From NCBI GenBank assembly GCA_020466095.1, contig CM035806.1:9659228-9723227 (forward strand): a stretch of DNA of 64,000 nt, given 5' to 3'. Below the pieces are notes generated by a model that did not search any database, was not told the origin of the DNA, and saw nothing but the letters and a program-made list of their open reading frames with translations. This DNA comes from Chlorops oryzae. Taxonomy: Eukaryota > Arthropoda > Insecta > Diptera > Chloropidae. Positions 45,566 to 57,142 of this stretch are shown here, piece by piece; positions within the stretch are counted from its first letter, which is position 1; each line of letters starts with the position of its first letter. The position numbers and the translations under genes are program-made.

Positions 45566-46299
45566 TTAAGGGCATGGTATGGTTTTAAACCCGAAAAAAA
45601 GGCATGTTTTCATGATTTTTTTTTGGAGACATGAATAATGTTGGTTTATTTTCTTCATATACATGTTGTAGTTATGCTTATTAAGTGTAATTTGGGAAAA
45701 AAAAAAATTGAAATTATCGATAGATAAATACGTGGTATCGATTCTCCGGAGGCTCCTCGAAAAAAAGTTGGTTTGCCGTGAACATGATTAGAGGTTAGCG
45801 GTTCATCTGAAAAAAAAAAAGGAAACATGTTTTTAAAAGGTAATTTGTATCCCGAGTATCGCCGTGGCCCTATTTTTTTTAATAATTTTTTCTTTTTTTT
45901 TGTAGCGTTTTGAAGTCAAAAACGCGATTTTCGCTTAAAAATTGAGGTTACTTTATTATTTTAAAATAGGAAAAAAAAAAAAAAAAAAAAGGGCCACGGC
46001 GATACCTGTTGATTTATGTGTATAATAATTGAAAAAAATTTTAAAACGATCGGTCAAGTAGATTTTGCAGCATCGTGTTCACGGACTTCAAAAAAGTCGT
46101 TTTCCACAAAATCGATTTGAAATTTTTTTTTCTACACTTTTTACACTAAGGTCCACTCACTTGAATCGCTGTATCTCCTTTAGTTTTAGTACGATTTACT
46201 TGGAATTTTTACACAATACTCTTGAAATGTTGTACATTCAGAAAAAAAATAAAAAAAAAAAAAAACCCAAAAATTTTTTAAAACCATACCAGCCCTTAA
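45566..46299. mobile_element. TTAA MITE family C, copy 1
   Basis: Starts TTAAGGGCATGGTATGG and ends CCATACCAGCCCTTAA (one base missing relative to copy 2). About 734 bp and nearly identical to 56401-57142. Its longest ORF is shared by both copies but is a by-product of low-complexity sequence. It ends about 225 bp beyond the stop of the next gene, so it may lie in or near that gene's 3' UTR. Confidence 0.88.
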
Positions 46300-46524
46300 T
46301 AAAATAAAAACTATTCCATGCTTAATTTACGAATTGAATATTTAAAGGAAATACAGCATTTATTTTAATTCAAAAAAATTTCTCTGAATATTTGCCAGTG
46401 TTCTAAGCTATCAAAATAAGCTTCCAATCGCGTGTGGCTTTAACTAGTGAAGTTGATGTTTAAGATTAGTTTCTTTTTTTTTTTTGCGCTTTTGTTCTCT
46501 TTCTTTTTCCTTCCGTTATGTCGT

Positions 46525-47838
46525 TTATTTTTTTAGCAGTGCCTCTGACAGTCGATCGATAGCGGATTGCGAGGGAGCCTTTACGTCGTTTTCCCCTTCG
46601 ATTGCGGCTTCGGCGGCACGTTCTCGTGCCTCGTCGAGTTCGCGTTGTTTTTGTATTTGTCGAAATTCCGTTGGCGTCAGCATGCCGCGAAGAATTGTGT
46701 CATAGGACACATTGACACCTTTGTTGCACATTTTCTGGTAGAGTTTCCAGCATTCTCGCTCCTTAATGCTGCGTACATAATCCGGAAATATATATTCGGG
46801 ACTCTTATCTTTTGATATTGGTTCTTTGTTATCGTCTTTTTCACTCATGGATGATGGGCGTTTTTCATTCGCGTCCGTGTTATTGATATCGCCGCCGCCA
46901 CCGCCGCCGCGTCCATTCATGGCGTTCATTGTCTGTGAATTGCTTGTGATATTCAAGAATATCGATCCTGGTGGTGCTGTTGGTGGACGATTTGTCAGAC
47001 GCATGCGCGCAGTTAATGGTGCGATCGAGCCACGTCGTATCATATGCGAATATTCTTTTGAAGCCAATTGAAAATTTGGCGGATAATTCTCCTGAAATGA
47101 GACTGCAATATGAAAACGATATGAAAAATTTTGAAGTGAACGAAATCGCGATGCGATTTTAATATTATTGTTTATTATGTGCAAAGTCGAACCTGATTTT
47201 CCAGTTTTTCGCAACGTGGGTCGTCTTGTTGGACTCGATTCCGATTTCCTTGAATTAGCCGACGATGGTATTGTTTTAATATCCTCCCGCTCCGAATCGG
47301 AACCCTCTGAGCTCATTAACGAGACAAGTGTTATAATATCGGAAGCAACTGCCGAACGAGATCGGGTCAGTAATTTTTTTCCATTAACAATTTCACTTGC
47401 AAGGAAATCGTGCTCCGCCGACTTATCGCAGCTAATATTTCGCGTTATGATTCTTCGCCGTCGTGGTTTTCGTTTACTCGCGGCTATAGCGCCTTTCGGG
47501 CCTTCATCCAATGGACGTACAGGTGCGGACATAGCACGTACCAATGGGGGTCGTCGCTGAACGGTTAGAGACGGCGAGACACTGAATGCCGTTGGAACTG
47601 TAAATGGCGGCGGTGTCGCTAATGTATTCGGTGCAGCCTGCGATAAGGGCTTTGCTGTTACTGTTGATGTTGGCGCGTTCGACGATATTACATTACTGAT
47701 CAATGTTGTTGGCGTCGTTGTTGTTATTTGGAATGATGTTGCAGCGGTTGCGTTCAGATGACTATTGCGAAATTGTGCACGACGATAGTTAGCTGAGTTT
47801 GTATGGTTGTTCGCCTTGGAGAAGAGTTGTGCTGACAC

Positions 47839-47870
<32 letters not shown>

Positions 47871-50800
47871 TTGCTGTTGTTGTTCCTATTGATGTTGATG
47901 TTGATGTTGTCTTGTGTTGTCTGTTGAGAAGGTAAGTCAATAGCCGAGTTGGATGGTGGAGAAAAAGTCTGGTAAAAATGAATTAATAGAAGGTTTTCGA
48001 ATCATTCTGAACGATGAAAGTACAATACAATCATTTAACCCGGTAGCGCCTGAATTGAAAAAAATTAATATAAAAAATAAAAAGAAATATGAACTGGTTC
48101 AGGTATGGGAATGACAAAAAACTAACAATTTCAGTGATGCCATATGGCATCGCTAGGCGCTACCGGGTTAAAATCGATTTACTGAATAACATATAAATAT
48201 GTAAATTAATTAATTAATTAATTAATTAATTAATTAATTAATTAATAAAAAAATAAATTAATTAATTAATTAATTATTTTGGCAACATTAAGGGGACCTT
48301 CTGGTCTAGAATTTTTTGAAAATTGATTTTTTTTTTTTTATATATTTCGGAAGAATAGACTTTTAAGAATATGCTGGCAAAGTTTCGTGAAGATATTGAC
48401 AATATTTGTTTTGCTACAGCCTTTTTAGAAGGTGGAGACAGCAGGCAGCGCGCTTGATCAAAGCAACTTTGAACGCGTTTATCTCAAAACTACTTTTTTT
48501 TGACCTGGTGTGAATGAAAACAAAAAAAACCATCGAACCGATTTGTCTGGAATTTTTATATATTATTCATAACATCAATGGCTATGGCCCGAACTAGAAT
48601 CGAATTTTTATTTCAAGAACTTCATATTTTTTCATCAAAAAAATGGTCAAAAAAAGGGGAGTTTTTGATGGTTGAAATAAAAAATTGCGCCATTTTGTCA
48701 ATTTAAAAAAAATTTTTTTTTATTCTAGTTCCTGCCATAGCCGCATTCATTTTGATTAATAACATATTTTTGTTTTTTTTTTTTTTCGATTACCAGAACT
48801 GCCAAAATCTTTCACACCACGGAGGTACTTTTTCAAAGAGGGTCCACTTCAACGCCATTTTTAAAATACCAAAAAAAAAAAAAAAATTACAACAACATTT
48901 TTTATTTTTTGTCAATAAAGAATATAATAAGCCTGCATACTTAGAAAATCGTTTTTTATTTGGCTTAATACCAAAAAAAAAATCATGAAAATACCCTAAA
49001 TTTTCGTGCTCTAGACCAGAAGGTCCCCTTAACTAATCACCAATATGACACTTGCGATTCCGTTCGACGCGAGCGCATCTTGTTCATTTTCTTTAGACGT
49101 GTCTTATGACGGTGAAAATAATTTCAAGAATTAATACTACAAGGTTCAAAATAATATGTCGTAAATATTTTAAAATTTTCATATATTCAAAATATGCCTA
49201 TGGTGGCCCGCCTCATAAAAATAAAATGGTTTAAACATTTTTTGTAAGTATATCGGTCGGCTTAAAGTGTAAACCTGCTAACTAACAATTTCAAAACTTT
49301 ACAGGGTAAACAAAAAACACTTTTTTTTTCAAGACTTCAAAGTAGGGAACGAGAGCCAAAATATGGATGGTTTATTTTGTTCCTATATGAAGTCTCTTCT
49401 AAATTCGATTCTGTGCACCATACAAAGTCTACTTGGAGTCACTTGTTGGTGTTAGCTGTGAACTTTGTTGACCACAGTTGGACTTAGCAGTTTTACTCAT
49501 CACCAAATTCTCAGTATTTAGAATTTGAAATTCAAAAAGAATTTTTTTGCCTGACGATGCAGTGTGCTTTTTTCTTTCGAATGACATCGAAAAGTCGGAA
49601 TCGGTCAAAAGTGGACTTAGCAGGTTTACACTTTAAGCCGACGATATATGTATTTTTGGTCACCAAAAAACAAATCTATATAATTTTTGTGAAAACTTAG
49701 AAGTCGATTTGCTTTAGCTGATAGGTACGTTGCAATGGCAGGGTTAAATCGAAAACGTTTAAAAACGAATTTCCATTAGGGGTATATATAAGAGTTTTCT
49801 TTTTTTTTTTTTTAAATAAATTTGAAGAAATAAGATCCACAAATATTTTCAATTGATTAGAAAAGAAAAAAAAAAAAAAAACATTAATTAAACCCTAAAT
49901 AATTTGTCTAATACTCATATGTAGGTACATATGTCAGACCTGTTAAATAATGATTATTTAATTAATGATTAATTAATCAGATTATTTTTTTCTTATGAGT
50001 GAAATAGTGATTATTTAATGATTATTTTTGTATGACCTATATTAATCAATGATTGCGATTACCAAATAATCATGAAATAATCAGGACTATTTCAGATTAA
50101 TGAAAAAAATCAGAAAAAATCAAAAAATAATCAAAAAATAATCCCGATTAATTTTAGATTATTTTTGAATATTTTTGATTTTTTTTTGATTATTTTTGAT
50201 TTTTCATGATTGTTTTTGGGTTTTTTGATTTTTTTTGATTAATTTTGATTTGTTCTGATTTTTTTTATTAATTTTAATTATTTTCAATTTGTAATTGAAT
50301 ATAATTAAATGTAGTACAGCGAGGGGCCCATATGTCCTTGCCTATGACATCGCAATGTAAAATTCGCCTCTCGAAAGTATTGCCGGTGGTTTGACGAGGG
50401 GTGGTCCTAACCACAGGTGGCCGGTGAATTCACTTGTCCGTTGCCGGTCCCACGGACTATAGGGAAACTTTGGAAAAACGATGTTATTCAAATACAAATT
50501 GAAAATAATTAAAATTAATAAAAAAATCAGAACAAATCAAAATTAATCAAAAAAAATCAAAAAACCCAAAAACAATCATGAAAAATCAAAAATAATCAAA
50601 AAAAAATCAAAAATATTCAAAAATAATCTAAAATTAATCGGGATTATTTTTTGATTTTTTCTGATTTTTTTCATTAATCTGAAATAGTCCTGATTATTTC
50701 ACGATTATTTGGTAATCGCAATCATTAATAATCAAAAATTTCAAGAAGTTAAATTAATAATGATTATGGATTAAAAAAAGAACAATAATTCATGATTATT

Positions 50801-51136
50801 AATCTTAATCGGGATTTAACAGGTCTGACATATGTATATAATTCCTACTTACAGTGTCCGTATTTACACCGCAATCAAGTGAGCTTTCAATATCGCTGAC
50901 AACAATTTCGCTATCCAATGATGTCTTGGCTGCCTGAGGTAATACAATGCTCAGATTGATTTTATTCGACTCCGCTTTTGTTGAAGAATGCACTCGCTGC
51001 TGTTGTGTATTAGGCGTTGTTGATGCTTTTCGCGTTCTAAAGTGTAATTTCAGAAGGTATTAAATGAAAATTCCATTGCTTTTTTTTTTTTTTGCTTTCT
51101 TTTCAATTTTACTTAATCAAAGCGTGTTTGCATACA

Positions 51137-51171
<35 letters not shown>

Positions 51172-51205
51172 CTCAAAATTGTGTCATTTGGCTTACAAGA
51201 AAGAA

Positions 51206-51253
<48 letters not shown>

Positions 51254-54200
51254 AGAAAAAACTCTATCGATAGCATTCGAATCAGGAAGTGCTTGTTACC
51301 GTCGAGTCATATTCTTTGTCACACGATCGACTTCTGTGTATCCCAATTTCTATAGACCTACATAGAAATGCTTTGCAATTAGATTTATATTTATAGCTCG
51401 GAATTTAATCTGACTTCATGGAGTTAGCACTTCGATTGTAGGTGCTCGCTCACCAACTCTACTCGGTATCTGATTGACAAAAAAAAAAAAAAAAATAAAA
51501 ACAAAAAAGCAAAGAAATGCAATGGAATGGAATTGAGTGGAGCTGAATGGAGTGGAGTGGAGTGTAGAGTGTTCGTTGAGCGTTCTGTCTCAAAAAGATA
51601 GAAAATATTTCGTGCACTTTTCAACGATTATGAATAAAATCGAAACCATGTCAATTGCATTATTTCCCCTTTGCACACGGTTTGACAAAGTCGGATAATT
51701 GGGCGATGAGCATAGAACCGAGAATTCATGTTGCCTATGTATGCACTTCTGTACGTATGTATGTATGTCTGACTGTGTACGTAGGTACGTTAAGCGGACT
51801 ACATTTATAGACGAGCGAAAATAGTAAATCAGAAAGCGATATTTTCGCAAATGAAAGTAACATTTCCCACGAAGGACGAAAGTTCAGTGAACGTTGTTTT
51901 TTCTTCCCCCCCCCCCAAACCTTTTTTTGTTACGAAATAAACAAGGAAAAAGTTGTCTTATTGATGGTTATGTATCGTTTCTTTTCATGAAAAATAGAAT
52001 TTTTCGGCTTGAATAATATAATATATGCTCATTTACTCATCATTTGTTTAAGGCTTTGCATGGAATTGAAAATTAGCGGGGAATTTATTCTTGGAAAATT
52101 CAAGCAAATTACTATTTTTGAAGCATTTAAACATTTTTCCCCGATGCATAAAAGGTTTTGATTAATTTTAAAATTTAACACAAAAAAAAAAAAATATTAT
52201 AATAAGGGTGTTACAGTGAGCCTTAATTAAAAAAATATTCGACACATTTGTTTCAATAATTCTTTGTAAAAAAATTCTTCAAGACTACGCTCACAAAAAA
52301 GAGATTATTCAGGAAAATTTCATTAGCATTAAGGGGACCTTCTGGTCTAGAATTTTTTGAAAATTGATTTTTTTTTTTTTTTATATATTTCGGAAGAATA
52401 GACTTTTAAGAATATGCTGGCAAAGTTTCGTGAAGATATTGACAATATTTGTTTTGCTACAGCCTTTTTAGAAGGTGGAGACAGCAGGCAGCGCGCTTGA
52501 TCAAAGCAACTTTGAACGCGTTTATCTCAAAACTACTTTTTTTTGACCTGGTGTGAATGAAAACAAAAAAACCATCGAACCGATTTGTCTGGAATTTTTA
52601 TATATTATTCATAACATCAATGGCTATGGCCCGAACTAGAATCGAATTTTTATTTCAAGAACTTCATATTTTTTCATCAAAAAAATGGTCAAAAAAAGGG
52701 GAGTTTTTGATGGTTGAAATAAAAAATTGCGCCATTTTGTCAATTTAAAAAAAATTTTTTTTATTCTAGTTCCTGCCATAGCCGCATTCATTCTGATTAA
52801 TAACATATTTTTTTTTTTTTTTTTTTCGATTACCAGAACTGCCAAAATCTTTCACACCACGGAGGTACTTTTTCAAAGAGGGTCCACTTCAACGCCATTT
52901 TTAAAATACCAAAAAAAAAAAAAAAAATTACAACAACATTTTTTATTTTTTGTCAATAAAGAATATAATAAGCCTGCATACTTAGAAAATCGTTTTTTAT
53001 TTGACTTAATACCAAAAAAAAATCATGAAAATGCCCTAAATTTTCGTGCTCTAGACCAGAAGGTTCCCTTAAGAATCATCAAAGGCCAGCTTCTAGTAAA
53101 TGCCCTTTTGAATTTTGGCTGTAAGGGACAATTTTCGATAACCACAATTTTTCCGCGCCCACTTTTCCGAATTTTGGTAATTAATTTCTAAGTGAAAATG
53201 GGTGTTTCTGGGCCATATATTTTTGATTACGGAAAAAGTAAGTATTCCAAGCCTCAACAAAGGAGAGAATAATCAAGCCGATTCTGAATGTTCCCGAGGA
53301 TCGGGGGGGTATGGAAAATTTTGGGTCTTGGTCCAATACCAATTCCCCATAAAATTTCTTCCCCCAAATATTTAAAATAGAAGAAGTTTTCTCTCGAGAA
53401 AATTAAATTCCCCGGGAACATTCAGAATCGGGCTGAATATTTAGCTAAAAAATTTTCTCGCCACTCGACCTGTGTATAAGTCTTCTTCGTGCCGGTTGCA
53501 CTGAATCAAATGCGTTTATTATCAAATTTTTCAAAAATGTTTATCGGGCATGTGATTGGATTCGCTTTCCCCAAATTTTGGGGAAAGGGAATTTCGTTCC
53601 TCCAATATTTTGAAGAATTTATGGAAATTTTGAAAGAAATGACATTGTCAAAAACAAAAGAGCGGCTATACGATAAAATTTTCGAATTAAAAAATTTCGA
53701 ACATATTTAAATTCCCGAGTATTTATTTCAATTTCCCGGGGAAATGAATTCCCGGGAATCCAATCACACACCCGTATATAAGATTTTATAACTGTCAGGC
53801 AATAGTCATAGACCTGGACTAAACATTCATGAAGACTGTCATCAAAGTTAAAGATCTCAAAAAGTTTAAGCTTATCTGAAGACTTCGAGCCTGGAGGCCA
53901 AAAAACTAAGCTCAAATTTGAGATTTCATAAAAATTTCTCAAAAAAATTATTTACATTTAAAAGGCAATTTTTGTTATTTTCAAAACAGACCCTTATACT
54001 GGAGGTACCCCCAAAACTGACCCGGTATGGTCAATTCTAAAACTTGTTCTAACTCATCTGGCCGCTGAACTGTATACCATACTGTTCGTTAGGGTAGCTC
54101 AACTGCTTCGATAAGAAAACTGTATAAGAACGGACGGACATGGCTAAATCGAAATTCCTGATCACGATAATCATTTCTACACACAAATTTTTTGTGATCC

Positions 54201-54915
54201 ATCTCGAGTGGAAAGGAAATTGTCTCAAGAATGGTAAGGTTTACTTTAAACATTTATAGGCGACACGAGAAAATGATCGAAAATTTCTTTTTGGTAAGCT
54301 TTCGTTCGTTACTCACTCTTTAATCCTATTATCATCAATTAGTTTCTTTTTCAAATTGTGACTTTTATCATTGTCATCATAGTCATCATCATCATCATCA
54401 TTATCGTCAACATCATACGGCTTGAATAACGAACTCGCCGATGACCATGCAACAATACTTCTATCCTTCTTAAGTTTTATGTTATCGCAATGACCGCCAC
54501 CGACACAAGTGTTGCGCCGTGCGTAATTCAATCGAGTTACCGACGAGTTGGTCAATGTTGAGTTCTTCGAATTCCTTAGAATCGTAGAGTCTTTTTGTTT
54601 GCCTAACGTCTTCAAGCGTAAATCCTGTTCAAGTGTTTGCTGGCGCTGCAAACATGTATAGCTGCCGGCATTGCGAAGGCTATTATTATTCACCGGCGGC
54701 ACATTTAATTTATGACGTATGCCATCATACGAACGTCCCACCGAAATTCCCCTCGTTAGTACGGTGCGCCCTTTGTTGACTATATTTATCGTATTTCCAC
54801 CATTGCCAACGGTCTCGATGAACGAATTCTGTTTACGCATAAGCAACTGTTGACGCTGCGTAGTCCAAACGTTCGATGTCAGATTACGGCGACGATTACC
54901 GAACGACAGCGACAT
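46525..54915 (-). CDS. Unrecognised low-complexity multi-exon protein
   Basis: Exon 1 is 54915-54317 (MSLSFGNRRRNLTSNVW..., ending GA|GTGAGT), exon 2 is 51036-50853 (acceptor TTTAG, donor ACT|GTAAGT), and the terminal exon runs from about 47968 or a later acceptor to 46525. Exons 1 and 2 join in phase. The protein is rich in Ser, Asn, Thr and Arg, with an Asp run near the end of exon 1, a poly-Ser run, a basic patch KRKPRRRR, and a more ordered C-terminus (PDYVRSIKERECWKLYQKMC...LTPTEFRQIQKQRELDEARER). A possible 90-base intron at 47192-47103 stays in frame either way. The phase-0 acceptor for exon 3 gives TFSPPSNSAIDLPSQQTT, which then runs into a stop; reaching the long frame needs a shift within the ACATCA repeats or another acceptor. 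AATAAA (minus) occurs at 46359-46364. I do not recognise the family; coding is supported by frame continuity and splice sites. Confidence 0.72.
47838..47905. repeat. GAT/GTT trinucleotide repeat in coding exon 3
   Basis: (GAT)n and (GTT)n tracts encode the poly-Ser and Thr-rich segments of the unrecognised gene. Length change here could account for the frame uncertainty of this exon. Confidence 0.8.
48035..48171. mobile_element. TTAA MITE family A, copy 2
   Basis: TTAACCCGGTAGCGCC ends on both sides, 137 bp, with 'gatgccatatggcatc' near the right end, so reversed relative to copy 1. It lies in the large intron just upstream of exon 3 of the unrecognised gene. Confidence 0.88.
48200..48279. 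repeat. TTAA tetranucleotide microsatellite
   Basis: About 80 bp of (TTAA)n/(ATTA)n. It is a natural landing pad for TTAA-specific transposons and lies between two of them. Confidence 0.9.
48288..49032. mobile_element. TTAA MITE family D, copy 1
   Basis: Starts TTAAGGGGACCTTCTGG and ends CCAGAAGGTCCCCTTAA; 745 bp. It is almost identical to 52329-53072, differing mainly in homopolymer lengths. Intronic, same orientation as copy 2. Confidence 0.92.
49256..49642. mobile_element. MITE with 27-bp perfect inverted ends
   Basis: Begins GTCGGCTTAAAGTGTAAACC and ends with the complement. 387 bp, intronic, non-coding. Target duplication ambiguous. Confidence 0.8.
49925..50836. mobile_element. Long fold-back/hairpin element (arms about 330 bp or more)
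   Basis: Outer ends 'tacatatgtcagacctgtta' and reverse complement. The arms, rich in 'aaaaatcaaaaataatc' words, pair almost perfectly (about 50030-50300 with 50490-50740). A GC-richer loop of about 190 bp (50300-50490) has no ORF. It lies in the intron directly left of exon 2, whose splice donor is only about 15 bases away. Confidence 0.88.
51137..51250. repeat. (GT)n and (AAT)n microsatellites
   Basis: A (TG)n run at 51137-51161 and an (AAT)n run at 51208-51250, both in the first intron of the unrecognised gene. Confidence 0.9.
52329..53072. mobile_element. TTAA MITE family D, copy 2
   Basis: TTAA-bounded, same termini as copy 1 apart from one right-end substitution (AAGGTTCCC). Located in the first intron of the unrecognised gene. 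Near-identity with copy 1 suggests recent activity. Confidence 0.92.
53276..53434. mobile_element. MITE, AGCCCGATTCTGAATATTCCC family, copy 2
   Basis: Ends AGCCGATTCTGAATGTTCCC and GGGAACATTCAGAATCGGGC; body homologous to 29810-30028. 159 bp. Confidence 0.78.
53547..53772. mobile_element. Inverted-repeat element
   Basis: CGGGCATGTGATTGGATTC at the left end is matched by GAATCCAATCACACACCCG at the right end. Inner 'tttcccc'/'ggggaaa' words also pair. About 226 bp. Confidence 0.7.
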
Positions 54916-56400
54916 GCTTGAACTTGAACTTCAATTAATTCACTTCCAATTCACTTTGTCAATCCGACAATCTGTCAATACTTCAAATAAATCCAACAAT
55001 CGAGCAATCAAGCACTCCGCCAACGAATCGACAAATCGACGAATCCACACAATCCCATTTCAATTATGGAAACGATTATAATATTTTTTTAATAACGCAC
55101 TGAAAGTGATGGAAGCCATAAAAGCCCTTTTCTCGTTGTTAGAATTGCTTGAATTCGTTTGATGGACGGGATTTGTTTTTTTTTTTTTTTACCTTCTTCC
55201 TTTTCAACTGGAGTTATAGCTTCATTATTGTTATTCGTTTTAAGTGGCGCCAACTGGTACCGATGACAGAATTTCAATTTTATTAATTCTTAAAGAACAG
55301 GCTGCCTCTTTTTCAGCTTCTGGTCACGATTTTCATGCTTCAGGCAAATTCTAAATCTAAAGTTGAAAAAAAAAAAAAATATCAAAAAATTTTTTAAAAT
55401 TTAAATCAAGGTATATTTAACACCTTGAATTTAAATAAGAATTGATAACTTATTTCAAGAAATTAGTCGAAAAATATATGTAAGTGAATGATAAATATTT
55501 CAAAGAGTAAATACCGCATGTCAACTGATCCTCCACGTTCTCGTTGGCTCGACTTACTTTCGTTGACTATTTTGTGAATGAACTCCATTTAGGTCCAATC
55601 ATTGTCGAACGTTACTACCATCCATTGTTGTTCTTGATGTTGCTGTTGTTATTGTTTTTGTTTTTGTTGTTGCTGTTGTTGCTGCTTTGCTTTATGCTGT
55701 GCCGTTTTATACCATTTGAATTACCAAACATAAACTCTCGTTGCTAACGTTATACAAACTACATAAATACTTGACGTTGATTTTCGTGAATAGCGTAGTT
55801 TGGAAAGACCGCCGCCCCCGACCCCGCCGATTTAGGTAATTCTTTTAGTTGGCTTGCCTTTTACTTTCGCGTTCCATTTGCATTGTTTCTTTTTTTCCAC
55901 TTCTCTTCTTTCCATTTTTTTTTCCATGCACCCACAGTCAAACACTCGAATAAGTATTTTAGCACTCCTCCTCCCTTTCCCACATGTACACCGCTTTTAT
56001 CATTACTTATTTGTTTATGTTTGCTCCTGATTTCGCGTGCTTAGAATCGTGATGTTTTTGTTGTTGTTGTTGTTGTTTTGGGTACCTTTTTTTATTTTTA
56101 TTTTTCCTGTGTTCTCTGTTACCCAGTAAACAAATGATTTCAATTGATTTTATAGAAACGTTGGGCAATCTCTTCGCTCAAATAATAGGCCACGAAACTG
56201 ATAAAAATTGCTCAATTTTATGAAAAATGTAAGAAAATGGGACAAAACTGGGCAGTTCTGGGCAGTTTCATGGAAAATAAAAATTCAAAAATCTTTTCTA
56301 TTCAAATTGGGACAAATTTTCCGTTATTTTACCTTGAACAATTGGAAAAAAAATGGAAAAGTAGAAAGCGTTCTTTTTTCCATCTTGTTTTGAGCATTTG
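54916..56400. other. 5' flank of the unrecognised gene
   Basis: Upstream of the exon 1 start codon the sequence has repeated 'caatcgacaaatc' words, then poly-A/T, TTG/CTG repeats (55632-55690) and a (GTT)n run at 56057-56075. No second gene is supported; the ORF at 55089-55277 (minus) lacks recognisable features. Confidence 0.4.
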
Positions 56401-57142
56401 TTAAGGGCATGGTATGGTTTTAAACCCGAAAAAAAGGCATGTTTTCATGATTTTTTTTTTGGAGACATGAATAATGTTGGTTTATTTTCTTCATATACAT
56501 GTTGTAGTTATGCTTATTAAGTGTATTTGGGGAAAAAAAAAAAAATTGAAATTATCGATAGATAAATACGTGGTATCGATTCTCCGGAGGCTCCTCGAAA
56601 AAAAGTTGGTTTGCCGTGAACATGATTAGAGGTTAGCGGTTCATCTGAAAAAAAAAAGGAAACATGTTTTTAAAAGGTAATTTGTATCCCGAGGTATCGC
56701 CGTGGCCCTATTTTTTTTAATAATTTTTTCTTTTTTTTGGTAGCGTTTTGAAGTCAAAAACGCGATTTTCGCTTAAAAATTGAGGTTACTTTATTATTTT
56801 AAAATAGGAAAAAAAAAAAAAAAAAAAAAAAGGGCCACGGCGATACCTGTTGATTTATGTGTATAATAATTGAAAAAAATTTTAAAACGATCGGTCAAGT
56901 AGATTTTGCAGCATCGTGTTCACGGACTTCAAAAAAGTCGTTTTCCACAAAATCGATTTGAAATTTTTTTTTCTACACTTTTTACACTAAGGTCCACTCA
57001 CTTGAATCGCTGTATCTCCTTTAGTTTTAGTACGATTTACTTGGAATTTTTACACAATACTCTTGAAATGTTGTACATTCAGAAAAAAAATAAAAAAAAA
57101 AAAACAACCCAAAAATTTTTTAAAACCATACCATGCCCTTAA
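56401..57142. mobile_element. TTAA MITE family C, copy 2
   Basis: TTAAGGGCATGGTATGG...CCATACCATGCCCTTAA with perfect ends, 742 bp, same orientation as copy 1. Differences from copy 1 are mostly homopolymer length. Confidence 0.92.

Larger units (their letters stand above)
53085..54200 (+). repeat. Dispersed repeat family R, copy 2, interrupted by two MITEs
   Basis: R-family blocks ('cgcgcccacttttccgaatt', later 'acagacccttatactggagg' and 'ggacggacatggctaaatcg') are split by insertions at 53276-53434 and 53547-53772. Same orientation as the 3.6 kb copy. Confidence 0.6.

Noticed and set aside
46065..46307. ORF MQHRVHGLQK..., repeated at 56906-57142
   Set aside because: Its conservation is only because both copies lie in the same MITE family; no protein features and no sign of constraint.
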